Below, in pieces: positions 15,584 to 25,378 of a stretch of DNA of 43,033 nt. The translations under genes and the position numbers were made by a program. The stretch comes from an uncultured Bacteroidota bacterium (GTDB lineage Bacteria; Bacteroidota; Bacteroidia; Flavobacteriales; Flavobacteriaceae). The first letter of the stretch is position 1. Each line of letters starts with the position of its first letter. The stretch is taken from assembly GCA_903839195.1 (NCBI GenBank), contig CAIMBK010000071.1, positions 1-43,033 on the forward strand. The letters are read 5' to 3'. The notes under the pieces are model-generated. The model did not search any database, was not told where the DNA came from, and saw only the letters and a program-made list of their open reading frames with translations.

Positions 15584-18547
15584 ATGAAATTCAAAAATTA
15601 TCTAGGATTACTATTTATATTCATTGTTTCGGCCATTAATGCACAAACAATAGAAATTAAAGGAACCGTTTCCGATTCTAAAACCAAAACGGGTATTCCA
15701 GGGGCGAACGTTAGTATAAAAAATTCTAAAAAAGGAGTTTCTTCCTCCTTGGATGGGAATTATACCATAAAAGCTAACCCAAACGATATTGTCGTTTTTT
15801 CTTCTATTGGATTCGCATCTCAAGAAGTTAAAGTAACCAAATCACAAACTTTAAACATGGTGCTTTCGGAAGAAACCAACAAATTGGAAGAAGTAGTAAT
15901 CAACGTTGGTTACGGAACTCAAAAGAAAAAAAACATTACCAATGCCATTTCTACCGTTCGATCAGAAGCCTTTGACGACCGTCCATTGTATAATGTTGGT
16001 CAAGCGATACAAGGAAACGCCGCTGGGGTAAACGTAATTCAACCTTCCGGAAAACCTGGAGTTGGATTGGATATTAGAATTCGAGGGTTAAGTTCCATTT
16101 TCTCTGGAAACAATCCGATGTTTGTAATCGATGGCGTTCAAACCTATGATAGCAGCGGTATTAGCACCGATGATATTGTGGATATTCAAGTTTTAAAAGA
16201 TGCAACCGCAACGGCAATTTACGGCGTTAATGGTAGCGCAGGGGTTATTATTATTACCACAAAAAGAGGAAAAGCGAATAAAAATACTTTCAGTTTTAGT
16301 TCCTATTTAGGAAGTTCTGAAATTGTTAAAAACATCGATATATTAAATCCAGATCAATACAAAACATTAATGACATCGGTTTCTTCTGGATATGTTGGAT
16401 ATATTAATGATGCAAAATATGCTGGAATCAATACCAATTGGCGCGATTTAGTATTTCAAACTGGAATAGACAAAAACTACGATTTTTCCTATTCAGGTGG
16501 AACAGAAGAAATTAAAACCTTTGCCTCTTTGGGTTATCAAGATACCAAAGGAATTGTTTCTCCTTCCAATTTTTCTAGATTATCTGGAAGATTGAATTTG
16601 GATGTAAATGCTTTGCCTTGGTTGAAAGCACATGCGAATATGAACCTAATTCGGACGGTTTTAAACAACACGAGCGACAACAATAGCGCCAATCAAGGAG
16701 GTGTTATTTTAAGCACGTTAACAACGCCGTCTTTCTTACCAGTTTATGCAGATGAACTTGTTGGTGGCGCTGTCGCAAATGGTCAATTACCAGGTCAGTT
16801 TGCGGCCAATCCAGTAGCTTCTTTAGAAAATCCAGTTTCTTTTCAAAGCCGACAAGAAGATAACAAAACCAATCGTTATTTAGCGAATATTGGTTTTGAC
16901 GTAACCTTGGCTAAAAACTTAGTTTGGAAACCCTCCTCTACAGTAGATCATTATAAGAGTTTTTATCAATATTTTGTTGATAGTTATCGTTCCAATTACG
17001 GTCGTGGCGAAGCTACTAACCCAGCCAATACAAAAGGAATTGGGCGAGAACATACCGCAGTAAATGAAAATTGGAATTTAGAACATACCTTAAATTATGC
17101 CATAAAATCAGGAAATCATGACGTAAATTTAATGGTAGGAAGTAGCCTACAAAAACAACGTTACGACCAATTAAAAATTGAAGGTTCTGGTTTCGCAACT
17201 GATTTAAGACAATTGGACATTTCGCAAATGATGCTTATCAACAAACAAGCTTCGGATACGATAGCACGAGAAAAAAATTACATTTCCTATTTTGGTAGAG
17301 CCACCTATAATTATAAAGAAAAGTATATTTTGAATGCGGTATTTAGATCTAGTGGCGCATCACAATTAGCAAAACAACATAAATGGGGTTACTTTCCTGG
17401 TGTTTCTGCCGCATGGATTGTTTCAAACGAATCGTTCCTGAAAAACAGCAACTCTATTAGCGAGGTAAAACTAAGAGGTGGCTGGGGCCAATCGGGTAAT
17501 ATTTCTAGTGTAAGTGAATATTCTTCGTTTGCACTTTTAGGGGATGATCATGGCACGCTTCAAAATTATGTAAATTCAGATTTAACTTGGGAAACCACTT
17601 CTGATTTAAATGTTGGTTTGGATTTAGGCTTTTTAAATAATAGAATCAAAATAAACCTTGATGCCTTTCAAAAAACAACCTCAAATTTATTTAATGATAT
17701 ACGAATTTACGATATTCCTTATTTATATAATGGTGGGAAAATTGAAAACAAAGGTTTGGAATTGGCATTAAACACTACAAATTTTAAAGGCGAATTTAAT
17801 TGGAATACCAATTTCAATATTTCGTTTATTGAAAATAAAGTATTGGAAATGGGAAAATATTCGGACGTAATCTACAAAGGTTATGCCAACGTAAACCGAA
17901 TTGAAAAAGGCGTTTCATTGGGTAATTTTTATGGATATGTTGTCGATCAAGTGAATCCAAATACAGGTATTTTAGAATTCAAAGACCTCAATGGAGACGG
18001 ACTAATCAAGCCTACGGACGATCAAACCGTAATTGGAAACGCAATGCCAAATTATACTTTTGGACTTACAAACACTTTTACCTACAAAGGATTCTCTCTA
18101 GATATATTAACAACCGGAAGTCAAGGAAATGACATATTCAACGCTTCTCGGATTGATTTAGAAGGAATGAAAGACAACAAAAATCAATCAACCGCGGTTT
18201 TGGATCGTTGGACCACCGTTGGACAAATAACCGACGTACCAAAAGCAGGCCCAAGTAACTTTCAAGGAATAGCTCCAACCGCAAATTCAACTCGTTGGAT
18301 TGAAGACGGTTCCTATATTCGTATAAAAGCGGCCACCTTGGGCTACAATTTCAAGAAATTATTTTTAGGGCTAACTTCCTTAAAATTCTATGCCACAGGG
18401 CAAAATCTAATCACTTGGACAAAATATTCTGGATTTGACCCCGAAGTTAGTGCTTTTGGCGGAAATACAGGAACAGGACAAGGCATAGATTATGGAACCT
18501 ATCCGCAAGTAAGAACCTTCATTTTCGGACTAAAAGCTGGATTTTAA
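15584..18547 (+). CDS. susC: SusC-type TonB-dependent outer-membrane transporter
   Basis: This 987-aa protein has a signal peptide (cleavage near INAQ), a carboxypeptidase-regulatory-like domain (IKGTVSDSKTKTGIPGANV, about residues 24-100), a TonB-box-like stretch (LEEVVINVGYGTQ), a plug domain (IRIRGLSSI, VIDGVQTYD, SAGVIIITTKRG) and a large beta-barrel ending in the aromatic C-terminus FGLKAGF. SusC proteins import oligosaccharides across the outer membrane, powered by TonB, with SusD as lid. The length is normal. It starts a run of five same-strand genes (susC, susD, an EEP-fold enzyme and two GH30). The substrate cannot be read from the transporter; the enzymes point to a beta-glucan or glucosyl conjugate. 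Confidence 0.95.
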   Translation: MKFKNYLGLLFIFIVSAINAQTIEIKGTVSDSKTKTGIPGANVSIKNSKKGVSSSLDGNYTIKANPNDIVVFSSIGFASQEVKVTKSQTLNMVLSEETNKLEEVVINVGYGTQKKKNITNAISTVRSEAFDDRPLYNVGQAIQGNAAGVNVIQPSGKPGVGLDIRIRGLSSIFSGNNPMFVIDGVQTYDSSGISTDDIVDIQVLKDATATAIYGVNGSAGVIIITTKRGKANKNTFSFSSYLGSSEIVKNIDILNPDQYKTLMTSVSSGYVGYINDAKYAGINTNWRDLVFQTGIDKNYDFSYSGGTEEIKTFASLGYQDTKGIVSPSNFSRLSGRLNLDVNALPWLKAHANMNLIRTVLNNTSDNNSANQGGVILSTLTTPSFLPVYADELVGGAVANGQLPGQFAANPVASLENPVSFQSRQEDNKTNRYLANIGFDVTLAKNLVWKPSSTVDHYKSFYQYFVDSYRSNYGRGEATNPANTKGIGREHTAVNENWNLEHTLNYAIKSGNHDVNLMVGSSLQKQRYDQLKIEGSGFATDLRQLDISQMMLINKQASDTIAREKNYISYFGRATYNYKEKYILNAVFRSSGASQLAKQHKWGYFPGVSAAWIVSNESFLKNSNSISEVKLRGGWGQSGNISSVSEYSSFALLGDDHGTLQNYVNSDLTWETTSDLNVGLDLGFLNNRIKINLDAFQKTTSNLFNDIRIYDIPYLYNGGKIENKGLELALNTTNFKGEFNWNTNFNISFIENKVLEMGKYSDVIYKGYANVNRIEKGVSLGNFYGYVVDQVNPNTGILEFKDLNGDGLIKPTDDQTVIGNAMPNYTFGLTNTFTYKGFSLDILTTGSQGNDIFNASRIDLEGMKDNKNQSTAVLDRWTTVGQITDVPKAGPSNFQGIAPTANSTRWIEDGSYIRIKAATLGYNFKKLFLGLTSLKFYATGQNLITWTKYSGFDPEVSAFGGNTGTGQGIDYGTYPQVRTFIFGLKAGF

Positions 18548-18565
18548 TTTTAACAAATAGAAATT

Positions 18566-20053
18566 ATGAAAACATCAATTATATATAAAAAAATAGCATT
18601 TTTTGGGGTAATACTAGTTCTACTTTCTTCATGCAGCGATTTATTAAACACCGAACCAATTACGGATGAAATCAGTCCGCCGCAAGACGAACAACTAATT
18701 AAAACGGCAGCAGAGGCTGAATTAGCTATGAAATCTTGTTACTCATCCTTTGGAATTGAATATTGGCAATTTGACTATTTCTTTCTAGGCGATGCCGGTG
18801 CAGATGTTGCTTATGCTGGAGCCGATGGGGATGACTTTTTTCAAATTGACGAATACCGAACAATTACAACAAATTATGTCGTTGCAAGAGATTGGAATTG
18901 GCTAAATGATTTTGTGAAAAGATGTAATTTAGTAATAAATTATGTAAATACCGTGCCTGATTTACCTCAAGCAAGAAAAGACGAAATGATCGGCGAAGCG
19001 TCTCTAATAAGAGCCTTAACGCGATTTCAAGCCGTGCAAACTTGGGGCGATTTCCCTTTGGTAAACGCCACTGTGACTTCCATAAATAATGAAAATTTTG
19101 ATGCTTTATATCCATCATTGTATCCGTCTAGAAAACCAGTTTCAGATGTTTATGCCGCTATTATTGCCGATTGCGAAGTGGCTTTAGAAAAATCACCCGC
19201 TTCAACGGCAGCGCCTTCAAGCAAGTTCAAAGTGAGCAAAGGAGCCGCAAATGCTTTATTAGCCAAAGTTTATGCCACTATGCCAAATCCAGATTGGGCA
19301 AAATGCATTCAATATTCTGACGCCGTAATTAATGGCGGCTATAGTTTAATGACAACTTTTGATCATTTGTTTGATAATGTTCATGAAGGAAATGCCGAAG
19401 CCATCTGGGAAATTAATGGCGATGGTCAAGGAGGCACCGTAAATGGGTGGTGTACTAATGTTTTCTTAGGAAATAACTGGAAAAAATTCAATACGCCTTC
19501 TCACACACTAAGTTTGGCTTTGGATACTAAAAGAAGAACGTCAACCATTAAAAAATTTCCAACCACTTTTGCTGATCCCTATTGGACAACTTTTACACAA
19601 TTTCCAAATCCATGGAGAATGCGAGCCACGGATGGAACCCAAAATTTCTATATTTTCCGTCTTGCCGATATACTTTTATTAAAAGCAGAAGCATTGGCAC
19701 ACACCGGAAATTTAACAGGAGCTATGGCATTGGTAAATCAAGTTAGAACTCGAGTATTATTAGCAAATATTACGCCCGCTACATCCGAAAGTGATGCAAT
19801 TGACAAAATTCTAAAAGAACGCTTTTTAGAATTAGCTTTCGAAGGACAACGATGGTTCGATTTGAAAAGAGAAGGAAAAACAGTGGAAGTTTTATCACAA
19901 CAAAAATACCTTGTGTATGATCCAGTAACACAAACATCCAATCAAACATTAATGCCTTATATACCAAATTTAGATTCAAAAGACCTTTTGTTGCCCGTTC
20001 CACAAGCGGCGATAGATAATAATTCGAATTTATCTCAAAATCCTGGTTATTAA
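18566..20053 (+). CDS. susD: SusD/RagB family outer-membrane glycan-binding lipoprotein
   Basis: This 495-aa protein has a lipoprotein signal with lipobox LLSSC (C23), followed by the usual SusD start SDLLNTEPITD. Helical TPR-like parts are visible (AELAMKSCYSSF; GEASLIRALTRFQAVQTWGDFPLV, a strong SusD signature) and the C-terminal LKERFLELAFEGQRWFDLKREGK and PQAAIDNNSNLSQNPGY match the family. It caps SusC and captures glycan at the cell surface. It starts 18 bp after susC, as is normal for the pair, and is followed by a 132-bp gap with a strong hairpin. Confidence 0.95.
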   Translation: MKTSIIYKKIAFFGVILVLLSSCSDLLNTEPITDEISPPQDEQLIKTAAEAELAMKSCYSSFGIEYWQFDYFFLGDAGADVAYAGADGDDFFQIDEYRTITTNYVVARDWNWLNDFVKRCNLVINYVNTVPDLPQARKDEMIGEASLIRALTRFQAVQTWGDFPLVNATVTSINNENFDALYPSLYPSRKPVSDVYAAIIADCEVALEKSPASTAAPSSKFKVSKGAANALLAKVYATMPNPDWAKCIQYSDAVINGGYSLMTTFDHLFDNVHEGNAEAIWEINGDGQGGTVNGWCTNVFLGNNWKKFNTPSHTLSLALDTKRRTSTIKKFPTTFADPYWTTFTQFPNPWRMRATDGTQNFYIFRLADILLLKAEALAHTGNLTGAMALVNQVRTRVLLANITPATSESDAIDKILKERFLELAFEGQRWFDLKREGKTVEVLSQQKYLVYDPVTQTSNQTLMPYIPNLDSKDLLLPVPQAAIDNNSNLSQNPGY

Positions 20054-20134
20054 TTTGCCAATACTAGAGAATTTATTTACCCTATATAACTTATTTAAGA
20101 TAGTTTTTTTTTTAATTTGTTTGTTTTCTGTACC

Positions 20135-20164
20135 CTACTTCTGCTGGCTTTTCGGCAGAAGTAG
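20135..20164 (+). other. Strong hairpin between susD and the EEP-fold gene
   Basis: CTACTTCTGC and GCAGAAGTAG form a perfect 10-bp stem with a 10-nt loop. No T-run follows on either strand, so it is not a standard terminator. It ends 21 nt before the next ATG and could act as an RNA-processing or stability element that sets different levels of susCD and the enzyme genes. Confidence 0.6.
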
Positions 20165-20185
20165 ATACAGAATTAATTTTAGTTT

Positions 20186-21019
20186 ATGAAAAAGTTTTCG
20201 CTGCTAATCCTAGTGCTTTTGAGTGGCTTTGTTCATTCTCAAAATCTCAAAATGATGACCTACAACATCCGTCTTGACGTCGCTGTTGATGGCGAAAATA
20301 ATTGGTCGCACCGGAAAGATTTTTTTACATCACAAATACAATTTTATGAACCCGATATTTTTGGCGTTCAAGAAGCCACTCCCAATCAGGTAATTGCTAT
20401 TTCCAACGCCCTTTTACAATATGACAAAATTGGCATCGGAAGAGAAGGAGTTGGGAAAGGGGAATCTTCCAATATTTATTACAAAAAAGACCGTTTTATG
20501 GTCAAAAACGAAATTACTTTTTGGCTTTCAGAAACGCCAAACGAGATTTCAAAAGGCTGGGATGCGGCTTGCAATCGGGTGTGTACTTTTGGACTATTTG
20601 AAGATATAAAAACCAACAAAACGTTTTGGGTATTTAATACACATTTGGATCACATTGGCGAAATTGCTAAAACCAAAGGAATCGAGATGATTTTAAACAA
20701 AATTACTCAGGTTAATAAAGAGAATTTACCCGTTTTTTTTATGGGCGATTTTAACTCCCAACCCGAAGAAAATAGAATACTTGAATTGAAAAAAATCATG
20801 AATGACAGTCGGGAATTATCCATTGAAAAACCTTTTGGTCCAATTGGAACATTCAACAATTTTCAATACAACGAACCCGTTACAAAACGAATTGATTACA
20901 TTTTTTTATCAAAAAATAATGGCTTTACAATTCAAAAATATGCTGTTTTAACTGACTCCAAAAACTTGCGATTTCCATCCGATCATTTTCCGGTTTTAAT
21001 AGAAATTAGCATTAAATAA
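20186..21019 (+). CDS. Secreted endonuclease/exonuclease/phosphatase-fold enzyme
   Basis: This 277-aa protein has a signal peptide (MKKFSLLILVLLSGFVHSQ) and the complete EEP catalytic set: MTYNIR (Asn), FGVQEA (metal-binding Glu), FNTHLDH (Asp/His), FMGDFNS (Asp/Asn), RIDYIF and SDHFPV (catalytic His). The superfamily hydrolyses phosphodiesters or phosphomonoesters, including nucleic acids, inositol phosphates and sphingomyelin. Secreted versions occur in Bacteroidota sugar-utilisation loci with no agreed role. Here it is followed after 4 bp by a GH30 gene, so it is surely co-transcribed. A phosphate or phospholipid head group on the substrate is one possible reason for its presence. Fold is certain; substrate unknown. 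Confidence 0.88.
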   Translation: MKKFSLLILVLLSGFVHSQNLKMMTYNIRLDVAVDGENNWSHRKDFFTSQIQFYEPDIFGVQEATPNQVIAISNALLQYDKIGIGREGVGKGESSNIYYKKDRFMVKNEITFWLSETPNEISKGWDAACNRVCTFGLFEDIKTNKTFWVFNTHLDHIGEIAKTKGIEMILNKITQVNKENLPVFFMGDFNSQPEENRILELKKIMNDSRELSIEKPFGPIGTFNNFQYNEPVTKRIDYIFLSKNNGFTIQKYAVLTDSKNLRFPSDHFPVLIEISIK

Positions 21020-21023
21020 AATT

Positions 21024-22463
21024 ATGAAAAATAGTATCCGAATTATGAAAGCATCTTTTTTATTTACATTGTTAGCCATTCAACTGAATTGTTCCTCTTC
21101 GAGTGATCCAATTACTCCTACTCCACCACCAGTAGTTACAAATGAAGTTGATTATTGGCTTTCAAAGGGCGACCAATCGGTTTTACTTCAAAAACAAACC
21201 AACGCGATGTTGTTCAAAACCGAAGCAAATTCGTATCAAAATATTGAAGTCGATGAAACACAAACGTTTCAAACCATTGACGGATTTGGTTATACATTAA
21301 CTGGCGGAAGCGCCGAAGTAATCAACGGATTAGGTACCATAAAAAAGCAAGAATTACTTCAAGAACTTTTTGGAACATCGGTTAATTCAATTTCCATCAG
21401 TTATTTGCGAATTAGCATTGGCGCTTCCGATTTGAATGCAGCTCCGTTTTCATACAATGATTTACCGAGTGGTCAATCCGATGTAAGTCAATTGCTATTT
21501 AGTTTGGCTCCCGACATGTCGCAATTGATCCCGTTATTGAAAGAAATTGTGCTCATCAATCCAAATATAAAAATTGTAGCGGTGCCATGGTCCGCGCCAT
21601 CGTGGATGAAAAATTTATATACCACAACTGGAAGTAGTTTAATTCCTGTTTATTATAGTTCGTATGCGCAATATTTTGTAAAATATATTCAAGCAATGCA
21701 AGCGGAAGGAATTACAATTGATGCCGTTTGTCCGCAAAACGAACCATTAAATGCTGGAAATAACCCAAGTATGTTGATGACCGCTGCGCAACAAATTAGT
21801 TTCGTAAAAAAACTTGGAGCAGCCTTTCAAACTGCTGGAATTTCGACTAAAATTATTATTTTTGACCATAATTGCGACACGCCTGAATATCCTACAACGG
21901 TTTTAGGAGACGCAACAGCCAATCCATTTATTGATGGTTCGGCTTTTCATTTGTATGGGGGAAATATTAGTGCATTAACAACCGTGCACAACGCATTTCC
22001 GACCAAAAATGTCTATTTCACAGAGCAATGGACTTCTTCGGATGGTGATTTTGGCGGTGATTTAAAATGGCACGTAAAAAATGTAATCATCGGTTCGATG
22101 CGAAATTGGAGTAAAAATGCACTAGAATGGAATTTGGCAAACAATGCGTCTTTTGGCCCGCATACATCTGGAGGATGTTCTCAATGCAAAGGAGCTTTGA
22201 CTATTTCAAATGGTGAAATTGTGCGAAATGTAAGTTATTATATTGTGGCACATGCTTCAAAATTTGTTCCAACAGGTTCTGTGAGAATTGCAAGTAATAT
22301 AAGTGGCAACTTAAACACGGTTGCTTTTAAAATCCCTTCGGGTAAAAAAGTTTTGTTAGTAGAAAATGACGGTGCAACTACCGAATTTTTCAATATAAAA
22401 TATAATGGAAAATGGGTAACCTCTTCAATAGAAGCCGGAGCCGTTGGAACCTATATTTGGTAA
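21024..22463 (+). CDS. GH30 glycoside hydrolase lipoprotein
   Basis: This 479-aa protein has a lipobox (AIQLNC, C23) followed by a serine- and proline-rich linker (SSSSDPITPTPPP), so it is likely surface or periplasm-facing lipid-anchored. The catalytic barrel has FQTIDGFGYTLTGGSA, LRISIGASD, PWSAPSWMK, the acid/base Glu in CPQNEP (E240) and the nucleophile Glu in YFTEQW (E334). The end is the GH30 side beta-domain. GH30 enzymes cleave beta-glucosidic links such as beta-1,6-glucan, beta-1,3-glucan or glucosylceramide. A CSQC pair near residue 387 is unusual. A second possible start is M8. It sits between the EEP gene and a second GH30. Confidence 0.9.
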   Translation: MKNSIRIMKASFLFTLLAIQLNCSSSSDPITPTPPPVVTNEVDYWLSKGDQSVLLQKQTNAMLFKTEANSYQNIEVDETQTFQTIDGFGYTLTGGSAEVINGLGTIKKQELLQELFGTSVNSISISYLRISIGASDLNAAPFSYNDLPSGQSDVSQLLFSLAPDMSQLIPLLKEIVLINPNIKIVAVPWSAPSWMKNLYTTTGSSLIPVYYSSYAQYFVKYIQAMQAEGITIDAVCPQNEPLNAGNNPSMLMTAAQQISFVKKLGAAFQTAGISTKIIIFDHNCDTPEYPTTVLGDATANPFIDGSAFHLYGGNISALTTVHNAFPTKNVYFTEQWTSSDGDFGGDLKWHVKNVIIGSMRNWSKNALEWNLANNASFGPHTSGGCSQCKGALTISNGEIVRNVSYYIVAHASKFVPTGSVRIASNISGNLNTVAFKIPSGKKVLLVENDGATTEFFNIKYNGKWVTSSIEAGAVGTYIW

Positions 22464-22483
22464 ATTAAAATACATATTTCGTA

Positions 22484-23935
22484 ATGAAAAAAATAGCTTT
22501 ATCGGCAATATTATTTGCCTCTTTTTTAAGTTTTGCACAAACAAAAATAGCTCCAAAATCATTTTCCGCAAAAGGGAAAACAATTGCCGTTTATACCTCC
22601 GCAGATAGTACCGATTTTAGAATTTCAAATACAGATAATCTCACTTTTTATGAATTAAAACAACCTCTAGAAACACAACTTTGTGTTTTCGTAAACCCAA
22701 ATAAAACCTTTCAAACTTTTCTGGGAATAGGAGGAGCAATTACCGATGCAAGCGCTGAAGTATTTGCAAAATTATCAAAAGAAAAACAACAAGAATTTCT
22801 TGAAGCCTATTACAGCAAAGACAAAGGAATCGGGTATTCATTGATTAGAACCAATATTCATAGCTGTGATTTTAGTTCCGAAAGTTATACGTATGTCAAT
22901 GAAGGCGATGCCGATTTAAAGTCATTTACAATCGAACACGACAAAAAATTTCGTATTCCAATGATTAAAAAAGCGACCGAAATGGCAGGCGGAAAAATAA
23001 ATTTATATGTTTCACCGTGGAGTCCACCTGCGTTTATGAAAGACAACAACAACATGCTTCGTGGCGGCAAATTATTACCAAAATTCAATCAATCGTGGGC
23101 GAATTATTTTGTAAAATTTATTAAAAGTTACGAAAAAGAAGGAATGCCGGTTTGGGGATTAACCATTCAAAATGAGCCAATGGCGACTCAAAAATGGGAA
23201 TCTTGTATATTTTCTGCCGAAGAAGAGCGTGATTTTTTAAAAAACTACTTAGGTCCAACATTAAAAAAAGAAGGTCTTGGCGATAAAAAAATTACGGTTT
23301 GGGACCATAATCGGGACTTGATTTCACAAAGAGCCAGCACAATTCTTGATGATGCGGAAGCCAATAAATATGTTTGGGGAATAGGCTTTCATTGGTATGA
23401 ATCTTGGAGTGGCGGTGAACCAATGTTTGAAAATATAGGAAAAGTACACGAAATGTACCCATCTAAAAATTTACTATTTACGGAAGGTTGTAACGAACGA
23501 TTCGATGCTTCCAACTACCAACTTTGGAAAAACGGAGAACGTTACGGCCGTTCAATGATAAATGATTTCAACAACGGAACCGTTGGATGGACGGATTGGA
23601 ATATTCTTTTGGATGAAAATGGCGGTCCAAACCACGTGGGGAATTTTTGTTTTGCACCCATTCACGCGGATTTAAAATCAGGCGAATTAATCTATACGCC
23701 TTCGTATTATTATATTGGACATTTCTCAAAATTTATTGGAAATGAAGCAAAACGAATTAGTAGTGTTGCAAGTAGAAGCCAAATATTGACGACTTCCTTC
23801 TTAAATAAAGACGGAAAAATTGTTACTGTTGTAATGAATCAAAGCGATAAAAAATTGGTTTACAATTTATGTATTGGAACACAATTTTCAGAAATTACCA
23901 TCGCAGCGCATGCCATTCAAACTTTAGTTTATTAG
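22484..23935 (+). CDS. GH30 glycoside hydrolase, secreted
   Basis: This 483-aa protein has a signal peptide (MKKIALSAILFASFLSFAQ) without a lipobox. GH30 motifs are FLGIGGAITDASAEVFAKL, IRTNIHSCDFSS, SPWSPPAFMKDN, acid/base Glu in TIQNEP (E231), FHWYESW and nucleophile Glu in LFTEGCNE (E334). The sequence is more like the glucosylceramidase or beta-1,6-glucanase branches than the xylanase branch. It differs clearly from the neighbouring GH30, so the pair probably splits surface and periplasmic steps of one pathway or cuts two linkages. It is the last gene of the susCD unit and ends 15 bp from the convergent membrane-protein gene. Confidence 0.92.
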   Translation: MKKIALSAILFASFLSFAQTKIAPKSFSAKGKTIAVYTSADSTDFRISNTDNLTFYELKQPLETQLCVFVNPNKTFQTFLGIGGAITDASAEVFAKLSKEKQQEFLEAYYSKDKGIGYSLIRTNIHSCDFSSESYTYVNEGDADLKSFTIEHDKKFRIPMIKKATEMAGGKINLYVSPWSPPAFMKDNNNMLRGGKLLPKFNQSWANYFVKFIKSYEKEGMPVWGLTIQNEPMATQKWESCIFSAEEERDFLKNYLGPTLKKEGLGDKKITVWDHNRDLISQRASTILDDAEANKYVWGIGFHWYESWSGGEPMFENIGKVHEMYPSKNLLFTEGCNERFDASNYQLWKNGERYGRSMINDFNNGTVGWTDWNILLDENGGPNHVGNFCFAPIHADLKSGELIYTPSYYYIGHFSKFIGNEAKRISSVASRSQILTTSFLNKDGKIVTVVMNQSDKKLVYNLCIGTQFSEITIAAHAIQTLVY

Positions 23936-23950
23936 AAGCCGCTGTATTTA

Positions 23951-24379
23951 TTATGCATTAAAGATTTTTCTATTTGTTTTTCCAAAATTGATTTGACTGG
24001 ATAGCACTTGAATCCGTTTTACTTTTTTTATAATACTATTCTTCAATTTGTTTGAAATTGTAAAATTCAAATTATCCCCTGAATCTAAATTTATGATTAG
24101 CCAATTTTTTTGCATTTTTAATAACACTAAATAGCTTGCAATGGATAAAACAGAAACCACAACAATCAAATCAATCTGTAATTTTAAAAATAATAAGTAA
24201 ATCAAAAACAATATTACAGCAAGTGAAAATAATATAACCAACCATTTTGTTTTATTGTTTTTGATAAAAATGGTTTCCAATTCATCAATATTGAATTCTT
24301 TTTTTAGGCCATTTTTTTCGTAAATAGAAAAAATTCTTCCTTCAATGCTAATTTTGGTAATAATTGTCGATTGTTCCAT
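23951..24379 (-). CDS. Small membrane protein of unknown function
   Basis: This 142-aa protein has a polar N-terminus of about 43 residues, two adjacent hydrophobic helices (about 46-66 and 70-88) and a basic C-terminal part. No family is recognised. The beta-like start (KISIEGRIFSIYEKNGLKKEFNIDELETIFI) resembles small PH-like membrane proteins, but weakly. It begins 14 bp after the LytTR regulator gene and is presumably co-transcribed, so it may relate to the signal that this regulator handles. Confidence 0.65.
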   Translation of the reverse strand: MEQSTIITKISIEGRIFSIYEKNGLKKEFNIDELETIFIKNNKTKWLVILFSLAVILFLIYLLFLKLQIDLIVVVSVLSIASYLVLLKMQKNWLIINLDSGDNLNFTISNKLKNSIIKKVKRIQVLSSQINFGKTNRKIFNA

Positions 24380-24393
24380 GGATTATATTCGCT

Positions 24394-25164
24394 TTAATTC
24401 GGTGTTAAAAATTGTTTTATATTATCTCTTCTTCTTCTTGAAACTGATAAACATGTGCCGTCTACCAATTCAACTTTATAACTTTCATGTTTAGAAATTT
24501 TAGATAAAAAATTAGTATTTATTAGATGTGAATGGTGAATTCTAACAAAATTTATTTCCTTTAGTAGCTTTTCATATTTTCCAAGCGCAATATTTGAAGT
24601 CCAAACTAATGAATTGGTTAGGTGAAAAACAGTATATTTTCCTTTAGCAAGACAATAAATAATATCACTTTTTTTAATAAATACGACTTCATTTGATGAA
24701 TTAATTTTTATTAAATTATTGGCTTTTCGATAACGAGTAGTTGTTGGACAAATCGTTTTTGAATCATTATTTTCTGATGTAATATATTTAAATTCATTAT
24801 AAAAAATTAAACCAATTGATTGATTTATTGTAATAATAAATCGCTTTAAAATAATTGGTTTAATAATAATTTCATAACTCGTTTTAATTGCTCTTGGAAC
24901 AAAAGCATCAATATTGGCTAAAAAAATAATTTGATTTTTTCGTAAGCCCGTATTTTTTATGAAATTTTTTATAACATCACTATTTGCATCAACATCAATA
25001 AGCACAATATCCGGAATTGTTTTGGTAGATAAAAAATTTGATAATTCAATAGGTTTTATAATTTCATAAGATTCAATCTGTGGGAAATAATCAATTAAGG
25101 TTTGATTAATTTCCTTAACATCCTCTTGATTTTCATCGATTATTAATAGTTTTAATTTTCGCAT
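24394..25164 (-). CDS. LytTR-family response regulator
   Basis: This 256-aa protein has an N-terminal receiver-like domain (LLIIDENQEDV acidic pocket, phospho-acceptor region IVLIDVDANSD, EIIIKPI lysine) of about 120 residues. A LytTR DNA-binding domain follows (KINSSNEVVFIKKSDIIYCLA, FVRIHHSHLIN, VELVDGTCLSVSRRRRDNIKQFL). LytTR proteins bind DNA through beta-strands. The usual Thr/Ser after the acceptor strand appears as FLAN, so phosphorylation signalling may be altered. No histidine kinase is adjacent; the gene is followed by a small membrane protein. An orphan regulator is the simplest reading. Confidence 0.88.
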   Translation of the reverse strand: MRKLKLLIIDENQEDVKEINQTLIDYFPQIESYEIIKPIELSNFLSTKTIPDIVLIDVDANSDVIKNFIKNTGLRKNQIIFLANIDAFVPRAIKTSYEIIIKPIILKRFIITINQSIGLIFYNEFKYITSENNDSKTICPTTTRYRKANNLIKINSSNEVVFIKKSDIIYCLAKGKYTVFHLTNSLVWTSNIALGKYEKLLKEINFVRIHHSHLINTNFLSKISKHESYKVELVDGTCLSVSRRRRDNIKQFLTPN

Positions 25165-25378
25165 AATACGATTAATTGGCTTATATTTTAGTTTAAAAAG
25201 TGCTTGTATTCTTTAGTAATGTTTCGGTAAAATTATATAAAAAACCCAAAGTCAATTCATCTAAAAGGATAAATTTCAACGATTATTTGTATATTTTAAT
25301 GTAGATTAAAAAAAATATTCAAAAACAACCAACCATTTTCTGTTTATTGAATAAAAATTAACAATCGTTTATCTGATT

